Assembly: GCA_019096065.1 (NCBI GenBank)
Contig: JAGUCH010000001.1
Span: 3,472,001-3,536,000, forward strand
DNA: 64,000 nucleotides
Direction: 5' to 3'
DNA from: Paracyclopina nana
Lineage: Eukaryota; Arthropoda; Copepoda; Cyclopoida; Cyclopettidae
Of the stretch, positions 1-11,492 are shown one piece after another; positions within the stretch are counted from its first letter, which is position 1, and each line of letters begins with the position of its first letter. Below the pieces are notes generated by a model. The model saw nothing but the letters and a program-made list of their open reading frames with translations. It ran no database searches and was not told the DNA's origin. A program made the translations under genes and the position numbers.

Positions 1-1390
1 ACGCGCTTTAATGAGAACGGCGAAATGGCCTTACCGCTTTCAGCTTGATTTCGGCAGATTATGCTATGATGAGAAGTTCAATTACACTTTGCACACTGAC
101 TTTGCGAATTTTCATGAATGGCTGGTGCCGATGGTAGCTGCTTTTCGGCTCGCCATTCTAAGCCGACTAGTGCGACTTTCAGGACTTTCGAGGAAAGTTG
201 CTGGAAAGCTTTCTACTAGTATATAAGAAAGAAGTATCCCGGGCCCGCCAAATACACATGCAGAGGCAGAGTAGTGACTCATCAGTGCATGTAGCACAGG
301 GCTTTCATTCATTACTTCACCACATTGAAGATAAAACGTTTGACACCGTTTCTTTCCGTCGCTCCCTCAAAATCGCAAGCCCACAATTTCCGTTCCGATG
401 CAGAATCTAATCATCCCCTTTCTCCCAGGCAACGGACTAGCCGGCAAATGGAGGATCACCATTACAATCCGACCCTAGCCGACGCATTACATAACCTATA
501 GGGTTTATTGCATTACTCGGCTTTCTCGGAAACAATGCTACACGCACGCTTACAGGTTACAACTCTTTCCTCGCTTTCCATGTAAAAGTGCATTTGAGAT
601 CAGCAGATGCGAATCGAGGTTGCATTCCTTTGAAATTCGAGCAATAATGAAATATTCACCCTAGCATAGTGGCAACCTGGTAGACTAAATAATGTTTTCA
701 CACTCTGCTATGGTGGGCATCTTAGGACTTAAGAACCTTTTGCAGCTCCCCCAAGAAAGTACGTATAGTAGCTTCTGCCATTATTTCAATCCAGAACGCG
801 AAGATGGTATAAGGGCCAAGAGTTATGTTGTGCTTATTTTTTGTGCCCATTAATCAAGGCCTTTTTTGTTCTACCAACATAATATTTATGTGGATAGATC
901 GGTAGTTATAGGCCTAAATGCATCAAAACATAGTTACTGATTTTCCACAGCTTGATAATCGGAGAAATGTAACCACTTAATCTAAAATACTTCGGTGCTC
1001 TCGGCAGTCGCTTGTCTCGGAATCAGTCTCAATGCAGCTCTAACTTTATGGATCAAAGTTATAGTTACGTAACATACTGGAAGATTTGATTACTGAGCTC
1101 TCCACGTATGTCTACGGCAATATTGTATAACAGAAACTGACAATGACTTTCTGAGGAAATAATGGAAAATCTAAGTGCATTTGCTACTCATAGTACAATT
1201 AGTCAATACAAACTGCAAAAGGCTGACAATTTCTTCTATGAGTAAACGGTTTAAAATCACTCACCTTTCAGCCAGAGTTTTCGTTTTAATGCTCAAATTT
1301 CTAGGAGCGACCAAATGGGTGTGAACGTGAGAATATTTCCCGAATTCGTCTGAAAAATCACCTCACTCGAGCGCGCTTTTGAATTCCCGC
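1..1390. other. Non-coding stretch upstream of the adenosine deaminase gene
   Basis: No reading frame longer than about 70 codons and no splice-consistent exon chain is visible on either strand. The first 410 bases are slightly less AT-rich than what follows and could be the edge of a gene outside the window, but no domain is recognisable. I see nothing else to support here. Confidence 0.5.
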
Positions 1391-1400
1391 ATGACGTCAT
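1391..1400. promoter_or_regulatory. Perfect CRE/ATF palindrome upstream of ADA
   Basis: The sequence ATGACGTCAT is a full palindromic cAMP-response/ATF element, 170 bp upstream of the adenosine deaminase start codon. The motif is seen directly. Binding and use as a promoter element are inferred from position only. Confidence 0.45.
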
Positions 1401-1511
1401 CGTCAAAACAATGCACAACAACAAAACAGTTGAACAGCGCGCCATCATCTGTTTACGAGATAACGCTCCCTCTGTACTTTGAGGACACGCAACCGTCGTT
1501 TCACTGCATTA

Positions 1512-1532
1512 CGCCCCCTGGCGGCCATTTTG
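1512..1532. promoter_or_regulatory. CTCF-like core overlapping a YY1/Pho-like site
   Basis: CGCCCCCTGGCGG at 1512-1524 fits the CTCF core consensus at nearly every position. The overlapping GCGGCCATTTTG, read on the minus strand, contains the AAAATGGC core of YY1/Pleiohomeotic. The pair sits about 40-60 bp upstream of the ADA start codon, where a core promoter is expected. Function is inferred. Confidence 0.35.
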
Positions 1533-1569
1533 ATTCCTAAAATAAATTGTTGCATTTGCTTGTTGAATC

Positions 1570-2895
1570 ATGAATCACCTCAGCGATGAAGAAGAATTCG
1601 CCCAACTTTTGCCAAAAATTGAATTGCACTTGCACTTGGACGGATCCTTAACACCTGGTACATTAAACTATGCATTTTCATTCCACTTTACTGGCAATTT
1701 ATGAATTTATTACAATTGCTTTATTGAGTTAGAGGAGCGTTTTAATGTAGGGCCTTTTCGCAGAGTTTATGGCGGCAGAAGCCTCCAAATTGGGCGTGGA
1801 GGTTCCTAGCCCATCTCGCATGAGACAATGGCTGATGGAAAAGAAGGTGGCAGCCATTAAAGAAACCTCCAACAAAGCCGAAAAGGGGGGGAACTGGAAG
1901 GTTTTCGACTTTTGCAATCAATTCCTGCAGACTGAGGAGCAATTGATGAATGCCACCATTGACCTTTGCAAAAGGCTGCATGAGAAAAATGTTGTCTACG
2001 CAGAAATCAGATTTTGTCCTGATCTCCACACTGAAAGAGGCCTTTCAGCTGAAAAAGCCTTGGAAGCTGTGATACATGGTACCGCACTAATAGCTTCTTG
2101 CATTTTTGCTGTGCTGTGTGAAATGTCCTATTACAGGGCTGAGAGAGCAGAAGTTTCTCACAGGCGGTGTGATTGTCTGCGGCCTCAGATCCAAGGATGA
2201 GGAACATATGAAACGAATGGTTCATCTCTCTCATAAGTACTTGCAAAATGAAAGCAGCGATCCGGCTGGAGTAGTAGGATTTGACATATCCGGAGACGAA
2301 GGCAGCTATCCCCTTCAAAGCCATTCCGGAGCGATAGAAACCGCCATGGCCATGGGGGTGCCTGTCACTGTCCATGCTGGAGAATGGCCTGAAAAATTTG
2401 GTACTTTACAAAATGTGAAGCTCGCTATTGACGTCCTCAAAATTCGGCGAATAGGCCACGCTATCGCTCTTAGATCTGATGTTGAATATCTCTCTCAAAT
2501 AGGCTCTCAAACAACTATAGAAGTAAGCATATTTTTTGTCGTCTCGCAGTACGTCATCTATAAAAGTGTCTGATTTCCAGGTTTGCCTGACAAGCAACAT
2601 TGGCCACGGGTTCAAAGTGAAAAACTACGACGAGCATCCAGTAGTGCTTTTCAATAAGTATGAGATTCCATTTACATTATGCATGGATAATTGGTTTCTC
2701 AGTGGGGATTTCGATCATCAGCCAGATCCAAATAGGGAATTAGTTGAGGCTGCAAAAATAATTGGATGGCAGAATGTGAAGAAAGCACTGATATGTGGTG
2801 CAAAGGCTGCTTTTAGCCCAATTATCAATGAGAAGTGGATCAAGACTTATTGCCAACATTTGGATGACTGCTTTGCAAAAGCACCAGTAGTATAG
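1570..2895 (+). CDS. Adenosine deaminase (cytosolic ADA-like), 4 exons
   Basis: Predicted to hydrolyse adenosine or deoxyadenosine to inosine in purine salvage. Exons 1570-1657, 1764-2078, 2137-2522 and 2581-2895 give 367 aa, close to the usual ADA length. The metal site is visible: HLHLDG (H20, H22), the catalytic VHAGE segment, RIGHA, and an Asp in CMDNWFLSG near the C-terminus. There is no signal peptide and no N-terminal growth-factor domain, so this is the intracellular ADA type rather than ADA2/ADGF. One feature is unusual: the Asp-Asp pair of mammalian ADA is Asp-Asn here, a form I recall from some bacterial family members. The ATG at 1570 is the first in frame and lies 14 residues before the conserved PKIELH motif. 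Junction phases agree throughout. Some family members deaminate other substrates, so the exact substrate is inferred. Confidence 0.93.
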
Positions 2896-5800
2896 TCAAA
2901 TGCAGGAAAAATTTTAATGCCTCTCTAATATTCAGTTCCGTCAAAAGTTTCAAAAAGTACGAGGCTTCACATGTTTGGCAACATTGTTGAAGCTAACTTG
3001 CTTCCCAGGTTGTTGTGCTTTTTTCTACTTTCTCCATTACACGCTGGCTTCCCAAGGCTTTGTTAAATTAGAGAAAAGGCTTATGCCAGGGGACCAATAC
3101 TCCAATATTGCACATTACATAGGAAAGTTGGCACAATTTTTTCTCAATGTACTTTGATAGTTGCTCGTCTAAGGATTTTTTCTGTTCTACATTGATGGTA
3201 TTTGTGTTTTGTGACACAGCACTAAGGATTAGAAAGTAATTGTTCCATATTCCTAGTATGAGATAACAGCGCAAGACTAGGCTATAAAGATTGTTTGCAA
3301 GTACTCCTCAATTGAGGGGCCTGTAAAACTAAAGATGCATTAGATGACTCACATAATCATTGGTAATTGGTCGAATTATATTGATGGATCAAAAAATCAT
3401 CTATTCGTACGTATACCTTACATACTTGAGCTCAGGAAGCGCAGGAACAAGATTATTCGTGTAAGCTTGTTAGTAATTTTATTTCAAATGACTATAACGA
3501 AAAGGAAATTATATTTTATATGATTATTCAATAAGTTATTTACATAAATACTTGAAGTTAACTATTTTTTGTGCTATTACATGTGTTCACAGTAAATGTT
3601 AGCTGAAGAGCGGAAATTGACACTCGAGGCACTTGTTGTTGGCATCTTTCGCTATTTGACCATAACGCATGTACTCCTCAGCAATTTTGAATAGCATACT
3701 ACCAGCATGCATTACAAGGTATGTAAATGGGCAACAATTTTTACCATGTTTCCATTTAGCATAATGTTTTTATCATGTTTGAAAGCACTTCGTTAAGACA
3801 ACGACATTTGTTGTATCTGTTTGATAGTATGGAATTCAAAAATAGAAATAATAATGCTTTTGGTTACACAAGATTGAAAAATTACCAATCAACAGAAGAA
3901 TAGGCACTTTTTTATATAACGTGTCGTGTAGGCCATTGACGGCTTGCCTCGTTAGCAATGCTAATAGGTAATTAGTCTCCCACAGAAGGCTCAAGACAAT
4001 ACAATTCTGAGCAACTTTCAAAATAGGCCCAACGTGTAAAAGATTCAAGCCAACATGAGTTACCAAATAACTTTATTTCGACAGTTTTATTGCATATGCT
4101 CTGTTTCAAACGCTTTTTATTAAATTTCTGTAAGTGAGTAGGCGAGATCGCGCCTGCTTTATTATGAGTAAGTGCATATTCGTCTACCTTGGTTTAGCAA
4201 TTTTCCCTATTTGTGGTATCTTCTCTTCCTGACATAAGAGTATAGTAGCCCTCGTGAAAAGATATCCTCCATCTGACTTAGCTAATGTTAAGAGGAAAAA
4301 GGCATAATGAAATTGTTGATACTTTGTTGTTCACCTAATTACGATACGTTAAGTTTGCGTAATAATCTTATTACTGATTGAGTAATTTTGAAGGGTATGC
4401 TGGTAAAAGGCACTTTATGTAAAAGGCACAGCAAAAAAAGGCACCATTATAATTTGGCACTCCTTGTAAAATGCACCCATCTCAAATATGAAATTGGTAT
4501 TTCACAGTGCCACAATTTATGTAGGTGCCTTTACAAAAAGTACCTTTTACAAGCAGAGCCATTTTGAAGAGTGGAAGCTTCTCCGCGATGTTAATTCATA
4601 TTCTTTGCTCACTTGAAAGCTAGCTAGTTCGTTGTTTTTGAAATATTTCTTAAAGTACATTCATGGATCGCTTTTTAACTGTTTAATCTGGCTTTTCTCT
4701 GAATGAAGATTCTACTAGGTTGATAAAATCTATTAGTAAATTGTATACGTAGCATGTCCAATGTCTGGAATTCCAAGCGAGCGGCGGCGATTTTTGGTTT
4801 CTCTCGAGTTGGCTCTCTCAAGGCCTACCATAGCAGTGCCACACGACATCCTCATTCTGTGTTCGGATTCCGAGCAAATCATATTGGATCCCAATACCCT
4901 ATACTCAGCTTTAACTTCGGTGTTAATTTGGTAAGCTTCGGCATTTTGGAGAGGGCTTTGGTCTTTTTGCAAAGTCTGAATATTAATGACAGCTCCAACA
5001 GCTCTTTCAAAGGGCCAAGTTTCTTTGAAATGTGTCAGCCTAGCGTTGACATTTCAGATCAATCCTTTTATGCTTTCTGTCCAAGTGACTTTGCTGACCA
5101 TTCAGTCCAAGAAATGATGAAAGTGTAAGCTTACGGGGTGATTTTTTGTTACATCATGCATCACTTTCTTGAGTGAACTTGCTGCCAGTTTTATCCTTTT
5201 TGAAGATTTGGGTATAAAACTTTTTGCTTACCCTTCTTAATTATGCGTAGTTATACCCATCTAATCACTTATGGTGGAGATTCACGTAATTTGATTCATT
5301 TTAAATTCATTAAGCAAATCGCACATGCATGGCTAGCTCGAGGCAAAATTAAAGAAGGAATCAATTTACATTTTAAGTGCCTTTGAGCTCTCTTTAATCT
5401 ATTTCAAGATTGCTGATTAGGTAGTTTTTGATATCCCACCAATTTCAATATCGCACGCCTTTCAAGATAGAGGAGAGCTTAATTATACAATTCAGGCAGT
5501 AAGAATACAAAGCGTTCTTGACTTCTGAGATTTCGGCAAAAAGCGCTCAAAAGTAAGTATTATAGCCCATGAATTCATAGAATATCTTTTTGACAGTTTT
5601 CGAATAGAATAAAATGAATGGCTCGCGCTTTGCAAAATACAAACGAATGAAGGATATTTCTTGGTTGAAGTGTATGTTTCCTTGGATAATCTTTCAAAGA
5701 GGGCTTACAACTCTTCCCTTTTGAAAAGATAGTACTTTGCGATAAAACCCACCATTTGAGGCTGAGGTGACCATTTGATCAAGAAATTGCTGCAAGTGTA

Positions 5801-6416
5801 AGGCGAAAAAGGCGACATTTTTAAAGTGATGAGAAAAATCTTGATAAGAACCGAGTTGCCCTCAGGATCTTCACTAGTCTTTGAAAGTGGATATGCGCGA
5901 AGAGGGCCAACTTTAAACTAGAAAAGGTGGCCTTCTTTTCTTTTGCCCATTATCCAGTCGGTGTTCCAAGTTTTTTCATTAACACAGTACACACCTAGCA
6001 TGATTTCAAAGAAACTCGATTTCAATTGAATTGGGGATGAATTGGAATTTTTATCGACTTCTTTGATGCTCGCTATACATATGTACAGAGAGATGCATCA
6101 TAACTTAATAGGGAATTGCTTTGAACAAGAACAAAGCTAGGGATAAAGAGAGCGCCATTCTTACGAAAATAGCAATATATGGAATTTCTAGCCATGAGGA
6201 GAAAATCTAGATTTGATCAGACCCTGCTTCATATTCAACGTGTCAATCAAATGTAATGAGGCCTGCCGAAAATTCCCTTTCACAAGTAAACATGTTTTTT
6301 TTGTGGGACCTCGCGAGGAACGTGATTGAATTGAGATTATGTTTGTACGCAAAGAGGATTTGGCATGTGAAGATACTATTCTTCATATTGCTTTAAATTA
6401 CTTTTCAGGCAAGTTC
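2896..6416. other. Intergenic region between ADA and the DEG/ENaC gene
   Basis: About 3.5 kb of AT-rich sequence. It contains a foldback repeat (listed separately) and an isolated 124-codon frame at 4754-5128 (+). That frame has no recognisable motif, weak codon character and an antisense frame of similar quality, so I do not call it a gene. A plausible 3' splice site (pyrimidine tract ending TTTTCAG at 6408) suggests that a 5' non-coding exon of the channel gene lies in this interval. Confidence 0.5.
4399..4554. repeat. Imperfect foldback (MITE-like) element
   Basis: The ends are inverted copies of each other: about 30 bp around GGTAAAAGGCACTTTATG on the left matches the reverse complement of GTGCCTTTACAAAAAGTACC on the right. 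Further GGCAC/GTGCC pairs lie inside. No coding capacity is visible. It is probably a short non-autonomous DNA element. Target-site duplication is not clear. Confidence 0.5.
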
Positions 6417-9400
6417 ATGTATGAACCAAAAAGGCCCTTCTTGAACAATAACACCCTGGCAAAAATGACGGAAGTTGATGTCATTTCATCTAGCACACCT
6501 CACCAGTCCTCTCATCAGCAGAAATCGCCCTCGATAGACATAATAGTGAACGAGCCTGGGATGAAGTCCTCGAACTGCTGCAAGGTGCAATTTCGTCGTC
6601 GTGGCTCCCTCGTTCAAAAAAGCAGTGTACGACTGCCCATTCGACGCATATCCTCTTCTTTGAAAAATCCCCCACCTCCCTGCTTAAAAAAGCATCACTC
6701 TCCTTCCTCGGCGAAGAATTCCCATGCCAGAGCATCAGTCAAAAAGAGGAAACCGAAATTGAATGTGGAAATTGAAGAGGAGGTGCAGGAGGAAAGCAAC
6801 CAGCAGTCAAGTTTTGAGCGGTTCTGCAGATGCACTAGCCTCCATGGGTGGAAGTATATGGCCAGCAATGTCAACTTCACCCTTAGAATCGGATGGGTGG
6901 CCGTGGTCCTCGGCTCAATGGGAGTGGCAGCCTTTTTCCTCGGCTATTCATGCAATGATTTCCTCTCATCCACAGTTCAAACGACTCAAGATACTTCCAG
7001 GTAGCTATATAATTGATGCCTTAGCTTAAGTAAGCGGTGGTATATGTAGCACACCCAATGATTCATGGTTGACTCGGCTATATACGTATTTATGTGTATA
7101 ACGATCTCGAGTCACTTCCACTTAGAGTAACAATATGTTGGTAATGACCTGGATCACAAAATCTCTATTGGATTTAGCTAGTATACTATAATAGGGGAAT
7201 GAGGATTCTTTTGTTTCAGAGCATCTCTCGATAATGTCTACTTCCCTTCAGTGACGCTGTGCAATATCAATCAAGGCCGACGAAGTTTCTTCGTCTCGAA
7301 AGGCCTTAGTCATGACAGTCCTCTGCTAGGCACGGTATTATCTCAAGCCTACTTTGGCTCTCGGAAGAATCTCACCGACGATAAAATGGCCGCCCTCAAG
7401 TCCCTCTTCAGTGCTGAGGATGTTGTCCAGAAGGGACTTTTGTCGGACGTCATGTATATGTCCACCTCAAAGAAGTCAGACGCTTCATCTTTACTCAATG
7501 TTGATGAGTGGATGACCTCGAAGGACTACGACTTCGTGTCCGAGGCCGGCTGGTATTTCAAGACACTGGCTGCTCAAGAGCCCGGAGAAGATAGCATTTT
7601 GGCAGCCACATATGGCAGAAAGTTCAAAAACGCATCTGCTTCCACCCACTTGCTCCCGTTTTTTGGCACAGACTACGGGCTATGCAGGTACGCGTGCGAC
7701 GCAACTCAACTTATTTGACGTCAAAAGAATAATAATATTTTTGCCTGTTGGTGCAGCCTCATAAAGCCACAAATCACCTTCAACGACAGCTTGAACCACT
7801 TGGCATTCGCATCCTTGATGACCAACTTTTCATCGACAATAGGCCCTGGAATCCAGCTCGGCAAAGAAAATGGGCTCAGCCTGCTATTGGATGCCGAGGT
7901 CTTTGATTATGCATTCAGCCCGCAAAAGGGCGAAGGCTTCAAGGTCGCTATTCATTCTCACATGGACCAGCCAATCATGGCCTTGAGTGACATCGACTTG
8001 AGCCCAGGATTTGTCACCCAGCTCTCGGTGACTCCAGTGCTCAGGGATACCACTGACCAAGCCAAGTGGAGGTTCAGCCCGGAAGAGAGAGGTTGCTACT
8101 TTGACGGAGAACTGGTATTCAAGTATCTCCCAGCAAGCCTCTACAGGTAAAAAAAAACACCTTCCTCTTGTAAGAGCAGAAACTGTTTTTCCAAGAAAGC
8201 CTCAGTTTCAAGCCATATTTGCAAGATTTCATAAAAAGGCGTAGTAGTACTGCAAGTCCTAATAAAATCGATGCACCTCCAATATTGTATTGGATATGCT
8301 TGTAGGGTCAATAACAACAGGTATATTACCAATATAGGGAACCGTACATTTGTACCATATTTATCCTACCGGCAAGCTCATAGAATTTCAGACGGCTGAT
8401 TGCTGACTGCGCAGCGCCGTCTGAATGAGCAAAATGCCTTATTTTCTTGATTATTTTTCGTAAGGTATAATTTTTACAAGCTTTTAAGTAGTGTCTAAGA
8501 TTCAAATGGACCAATTGTATTTACATCTCACTATATTTAGAGAGCTATCTTTCCTGAAATTCCATCTTTTCCTCAAATTCCAGGCTGGCCTTTGGGCTGG
8601 CTTACGGACAAGCTAGAACACTAGTTAAAAGTGTATCCAGATTGACACAATAAATTAAAGTGGCGTTTTTGTAAGAAGGAGCTGGCTCTTTTTGACTTTT
8701 TAATATAGTTCGCACCTGGCAGTTCATTTGTTGAACGTGTCAACTACGCGCGCGCACTGATGACCTCAGCCGTCTGAACTCAGTGCCATCTAGTGCAGTC
8801 AGCTTGTCTTCGGGTTCCTATACAATACGAACAAATAATTTGAGTCTCTAGAGTTGGCTATTTGGTCTAGAAACACGCGGGCAAAGTACTAAATGATGCT
8901 GCTATTCGTGAGCACCATAAGTACCCCCGAAGAGGAAAGCCCTCACGTATCATGCATAGCTAAGTAATTAGCCTTAGCAGAATAACGAGCGCGAACTATT
9001 CAGTTTTCAAATTGAGAATTTTTATTCTGTGCATATGTGTTTATAAGCATCCAGAATATTGCCTTAAAAGCCTATACGTACCGTACATTTAGTAGCTTGC
9101 ACAACGCGCGTTTGAGGATAGCCTTACAATCACTAGGGAAAGCATATTCAATGTAAGTGTCAGCCAAAGGTAATTAATGAGGCAACTTACCGAACGTCAG
9201 AAACGAACCTGTATTGTACTCAATTCTGCGTGTCAATCTGGGCATTGCATTGTGTTCAGAGCTACTCTGGAATCGTGGCCAGAAATAAATCCTAATTAGC
9301 ATGCTAGATTCAAGAGATTCGGCCGGATGATGACGCAGGTAAAAAAGATATCATTTCAGGTACAGCTTAACCAATTGCTTGTTCGCCGCGACGTACGACC

Positions 9401-11002
9401 AAGTTTTGGAGAAATGCGAATGCGTGCCCTTTTTTCATACGATGGCTTACGAAGATTACCCCAGGATCTGTGCTGGGCCTGGATTATTGTGCATGAATGC
9501 CATTTTGAGAGATATTGGCAGCCACACTCATGTCAGGACTCAAGAGGAGAATGGCAACGTGGTCTGGAAGCCATGCTTGTTTGCTTGCAGGTAAGCTAGA
9601 TACTAATCACTTAATATCAACTTATGCGAGAAACGTGAAAACTACTCATCTTCGAAAGTCGTTAAAATGGTACTATGAGCAGATTCTGCAGCTTTCTCGT
9701 GGGACTTTCAAATTAGGGAAATGCACTTGTTGATGCATCCCTCAATTGCGCGAGGAGCCGTAAACTTAATTCAGGTGCCTATCGTAATTCATCAGCGCCG
9801 ATGCAAACCTACTGAGGAAAAACTAAATAAATGAGCACTCTCCTCTTGCTAATACCCGTGATGTACTAGTGGACATAGGGATTATAGGTGATAATAAGGA
9901 GCTAATATCCTTATTAATTGGATTGCTTTCAGGGATCAGAGCTACACCACTGCCGTGACCACGTCGTCGTTTCCGAATATGCATACATTCCTCAGCGGGC
10001 CGGAATTTTGCTTCATGGTCAGAAAACTGTTCTCGTCGTGCAAAACAAGCAAAAACATCACTCTGGAAGAGCAGTACCCGAGTTTGTGCTACCTTTTGTC
10101 GGGGTTTCCGTCCCTCTGTGAAGAACCAGGTGCTCCATCCATTTACGAGTTTCAAGAAGAGGGGAGTAGCTTCGATTTCACCACCACATCAAGTGGTGAT
10201 GGCAGACTTGATGTGATGCAAATGCTGCTAACTACCAATAACGTCACCATTAAAGCGAATGGGCTCAAGTAAGTTAATTGCGTAATCGAATAAATTATCT
10301 GCGTTGCACAATTTATCTTACTGTGGTACTTTCAAACAGCCATAATGGCCTCATTGTCTAGCTTCCTCAAGTATCATATGTCAGCTCTAAATTACTCGAA
10401 TAACTACATAATAATGATACCATGTAGTCAACATAAGAGTAACAAGAATGACTCTGATTCTTTCCAGGCTAATCCGTTTGCTGCACAAATATGCTCGTGA
10501 AAATCTGCTGCTGGCTAATATCTACATCAAAGACCCAGCTGTGACAATGATTCGAAGGGACCAAAAAATTCCAGTCATTTGGTTTGTGGCCAACGTTGGG
10601 GGCATCTTGGGGCTATGCATGGGCTGCTCTCTCGTCACCGTCTTTGAGGTCCTGCATCACATCATTCTCATATTTCTGCGAACGTCAGTCAAAAGTGTGA
10701 CCAAGATTCATCGCACCATTCGATGTGTACCTAACACCGATACCCACGTGACCTCTGGAGTGACCATGGCTGCGCTCATGCAGCTTGGCTCCAGCCTGAA
10801 CATTTTAGCTCAACCCATGCCTGATGGATCGTTTACAACCATTACGGACAATCAGGGCATTTTGACGCCCTCCAAGGCTGCCAAGATCCTGGAGAATAAG
10901 CTGAAGCATGTGAATGAGGTGCAGAGAGCAGAAAGTGTTGCAATGTTACAAAACCGTGAGGAAAACAAGGAGGATGAGGATGACAGGAGGGGAAGTTTCT
11001 AA
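6417..11002 (+). CDS. DEG/ENaC (degenerin/pickpocket-type) sodium channel subunit, 6 exons
   Basis: Predicted amiloride-family trimeric cation channel of the plasma membrane. Exons 6417-7000, 7220-7687, 7757-8146, 9360-9590, 9933-10268 and 10468-11002 give 847 aa. In order: a long basic and Pro/Ser-rich cytosolic N-terminus, the family gating dipeptide His143-Gly144 (in SLHGW), TM1 about residues 158-178, the post-TM1 signature FPSVTLCN, a large Cys-rich extracellular domain, and TM2 with the GxS selectivity filter as Gly722-Cys723-Ser724. The C-terminal tail is charged. The first four introns all fall after AG of a split codon, so every junction preserves frame. The start is uncertain: the ATG at 6417 follows a good 3' splice site, while 6339 and 6465 are alternatives in the same frame. 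The ligand or stimulus (mechanical, acid, peptide) cannot be told from sequence. Confidence 0.92.
8376..8430. repeat. Hairpin in DEG/ENaC intron 3
   Basis: TTCAGACGGC (8387-8396) is exactly complementary to GCCGTCTGAA (8416-8425). Outside it GCTCAT pairs with ATGAGC. The GCCGTCTGAA decamer recurs at about 8770 in the same 1.2 kb intron, so the hairpin may belong to a small repeat family. Confidence 0.4.
8783..8796. promoter_or_regulatory. CTCF-like motif in DEG/ENaC intron 3
   Basis: On the minus strand GCACTAGATGGCAC matches the animal CTCF core (CCASYAGRKGGCRS) at all but the first position. It shares CTAGATGG with three further copies at 51.6, 52.5 and 55.0 kb. Occupancy is not known. Confidence 0.3.
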
Positions 11003-11146
11003 AACTATCTAAACCAAGTTCATCTGTATTTTCGAACGCAATATCTATTCTGAAAGAAAATACTACATTTCTTACAAAAGTATAGATCATCTTAATTAAC
11101 TCTGTGCTGTGAGCTGGCCGCGAGCTCAATGCGAATGTTTGACAAT

Positions 11147-11314
11147 GGCTTAGTCTTTCGCAAGTTTTGTATAGTCACGGTATTTAAATAGCTCATAGCA
11201 TAAAACGTATTTAAATAGCACCTATTTAAGTACACTCAGAGGCTATTTAAATACATTTTATGCTATGAGCTATTTAAATAGTGTGACTATACAAAACTTG
11301 CGAAAGACTAAGCC
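11147..11314. repeat. Near-perfect 168-bp foldback element
   Basis: The element starts GGCTTAGTCTTTCGCAAG and ends with its exact complement, CTTGCGAAAGACTAAGCC. The arms are about 77 bp with only a few mismatches and enclose a short centre. Each arm carries copies of the self-complementary TATTTAAATA. No coding capacity. Probably a young foldback/MITE copy. A clear target duplication is not visible. Confidence 0.75.
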
Positions 11315-11351
11315 TATATCCTTATTACCTGATTAATTAATTAATTTGCAG

Positions 11352-11492
11352 TTTTTCGCCATTGACTTGAGGAACAGAGACCTATGGTTTTTAATTGGCA
11401 CATTGTTGACTAGTAAATACGGCGTGGGACTGGAAGAACAAGCTTTTGAAGTTGAAAAAAAAATCCATTTGGACAGAGATGGTCACTATTAA
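11352..11492 (+). pseudogene. Relic of a receptor-like terminal exon
   Basis: A 3' splice-like TTTGCAG is followed by a frame beginning FFAIDLR and continuing DLWFLIG before diverging and stopping at 11490-11492. By eye it is roughly 85% identical at the nucleotide level, over about 100 bases, to the minus-strand copy at 50470. Upstream of the splice-like AG the two do not match, which suggests a shared exon boundary. Relative to that copy it has a one-base indel. The pattern FF[AT]IDLR plus a hydrophobic stretch faintly recalls the last transmembrane exon of arthropod gustatory-receptor-like proteins. That assignment is a guess. Confidence 0.35.

Noticed and set aside
4754..5128. 124-codon open frame on the plus strand
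   Set aside because: No motif, no splice context, and an antisense frame of similar quality overlaps it. Likely chance.
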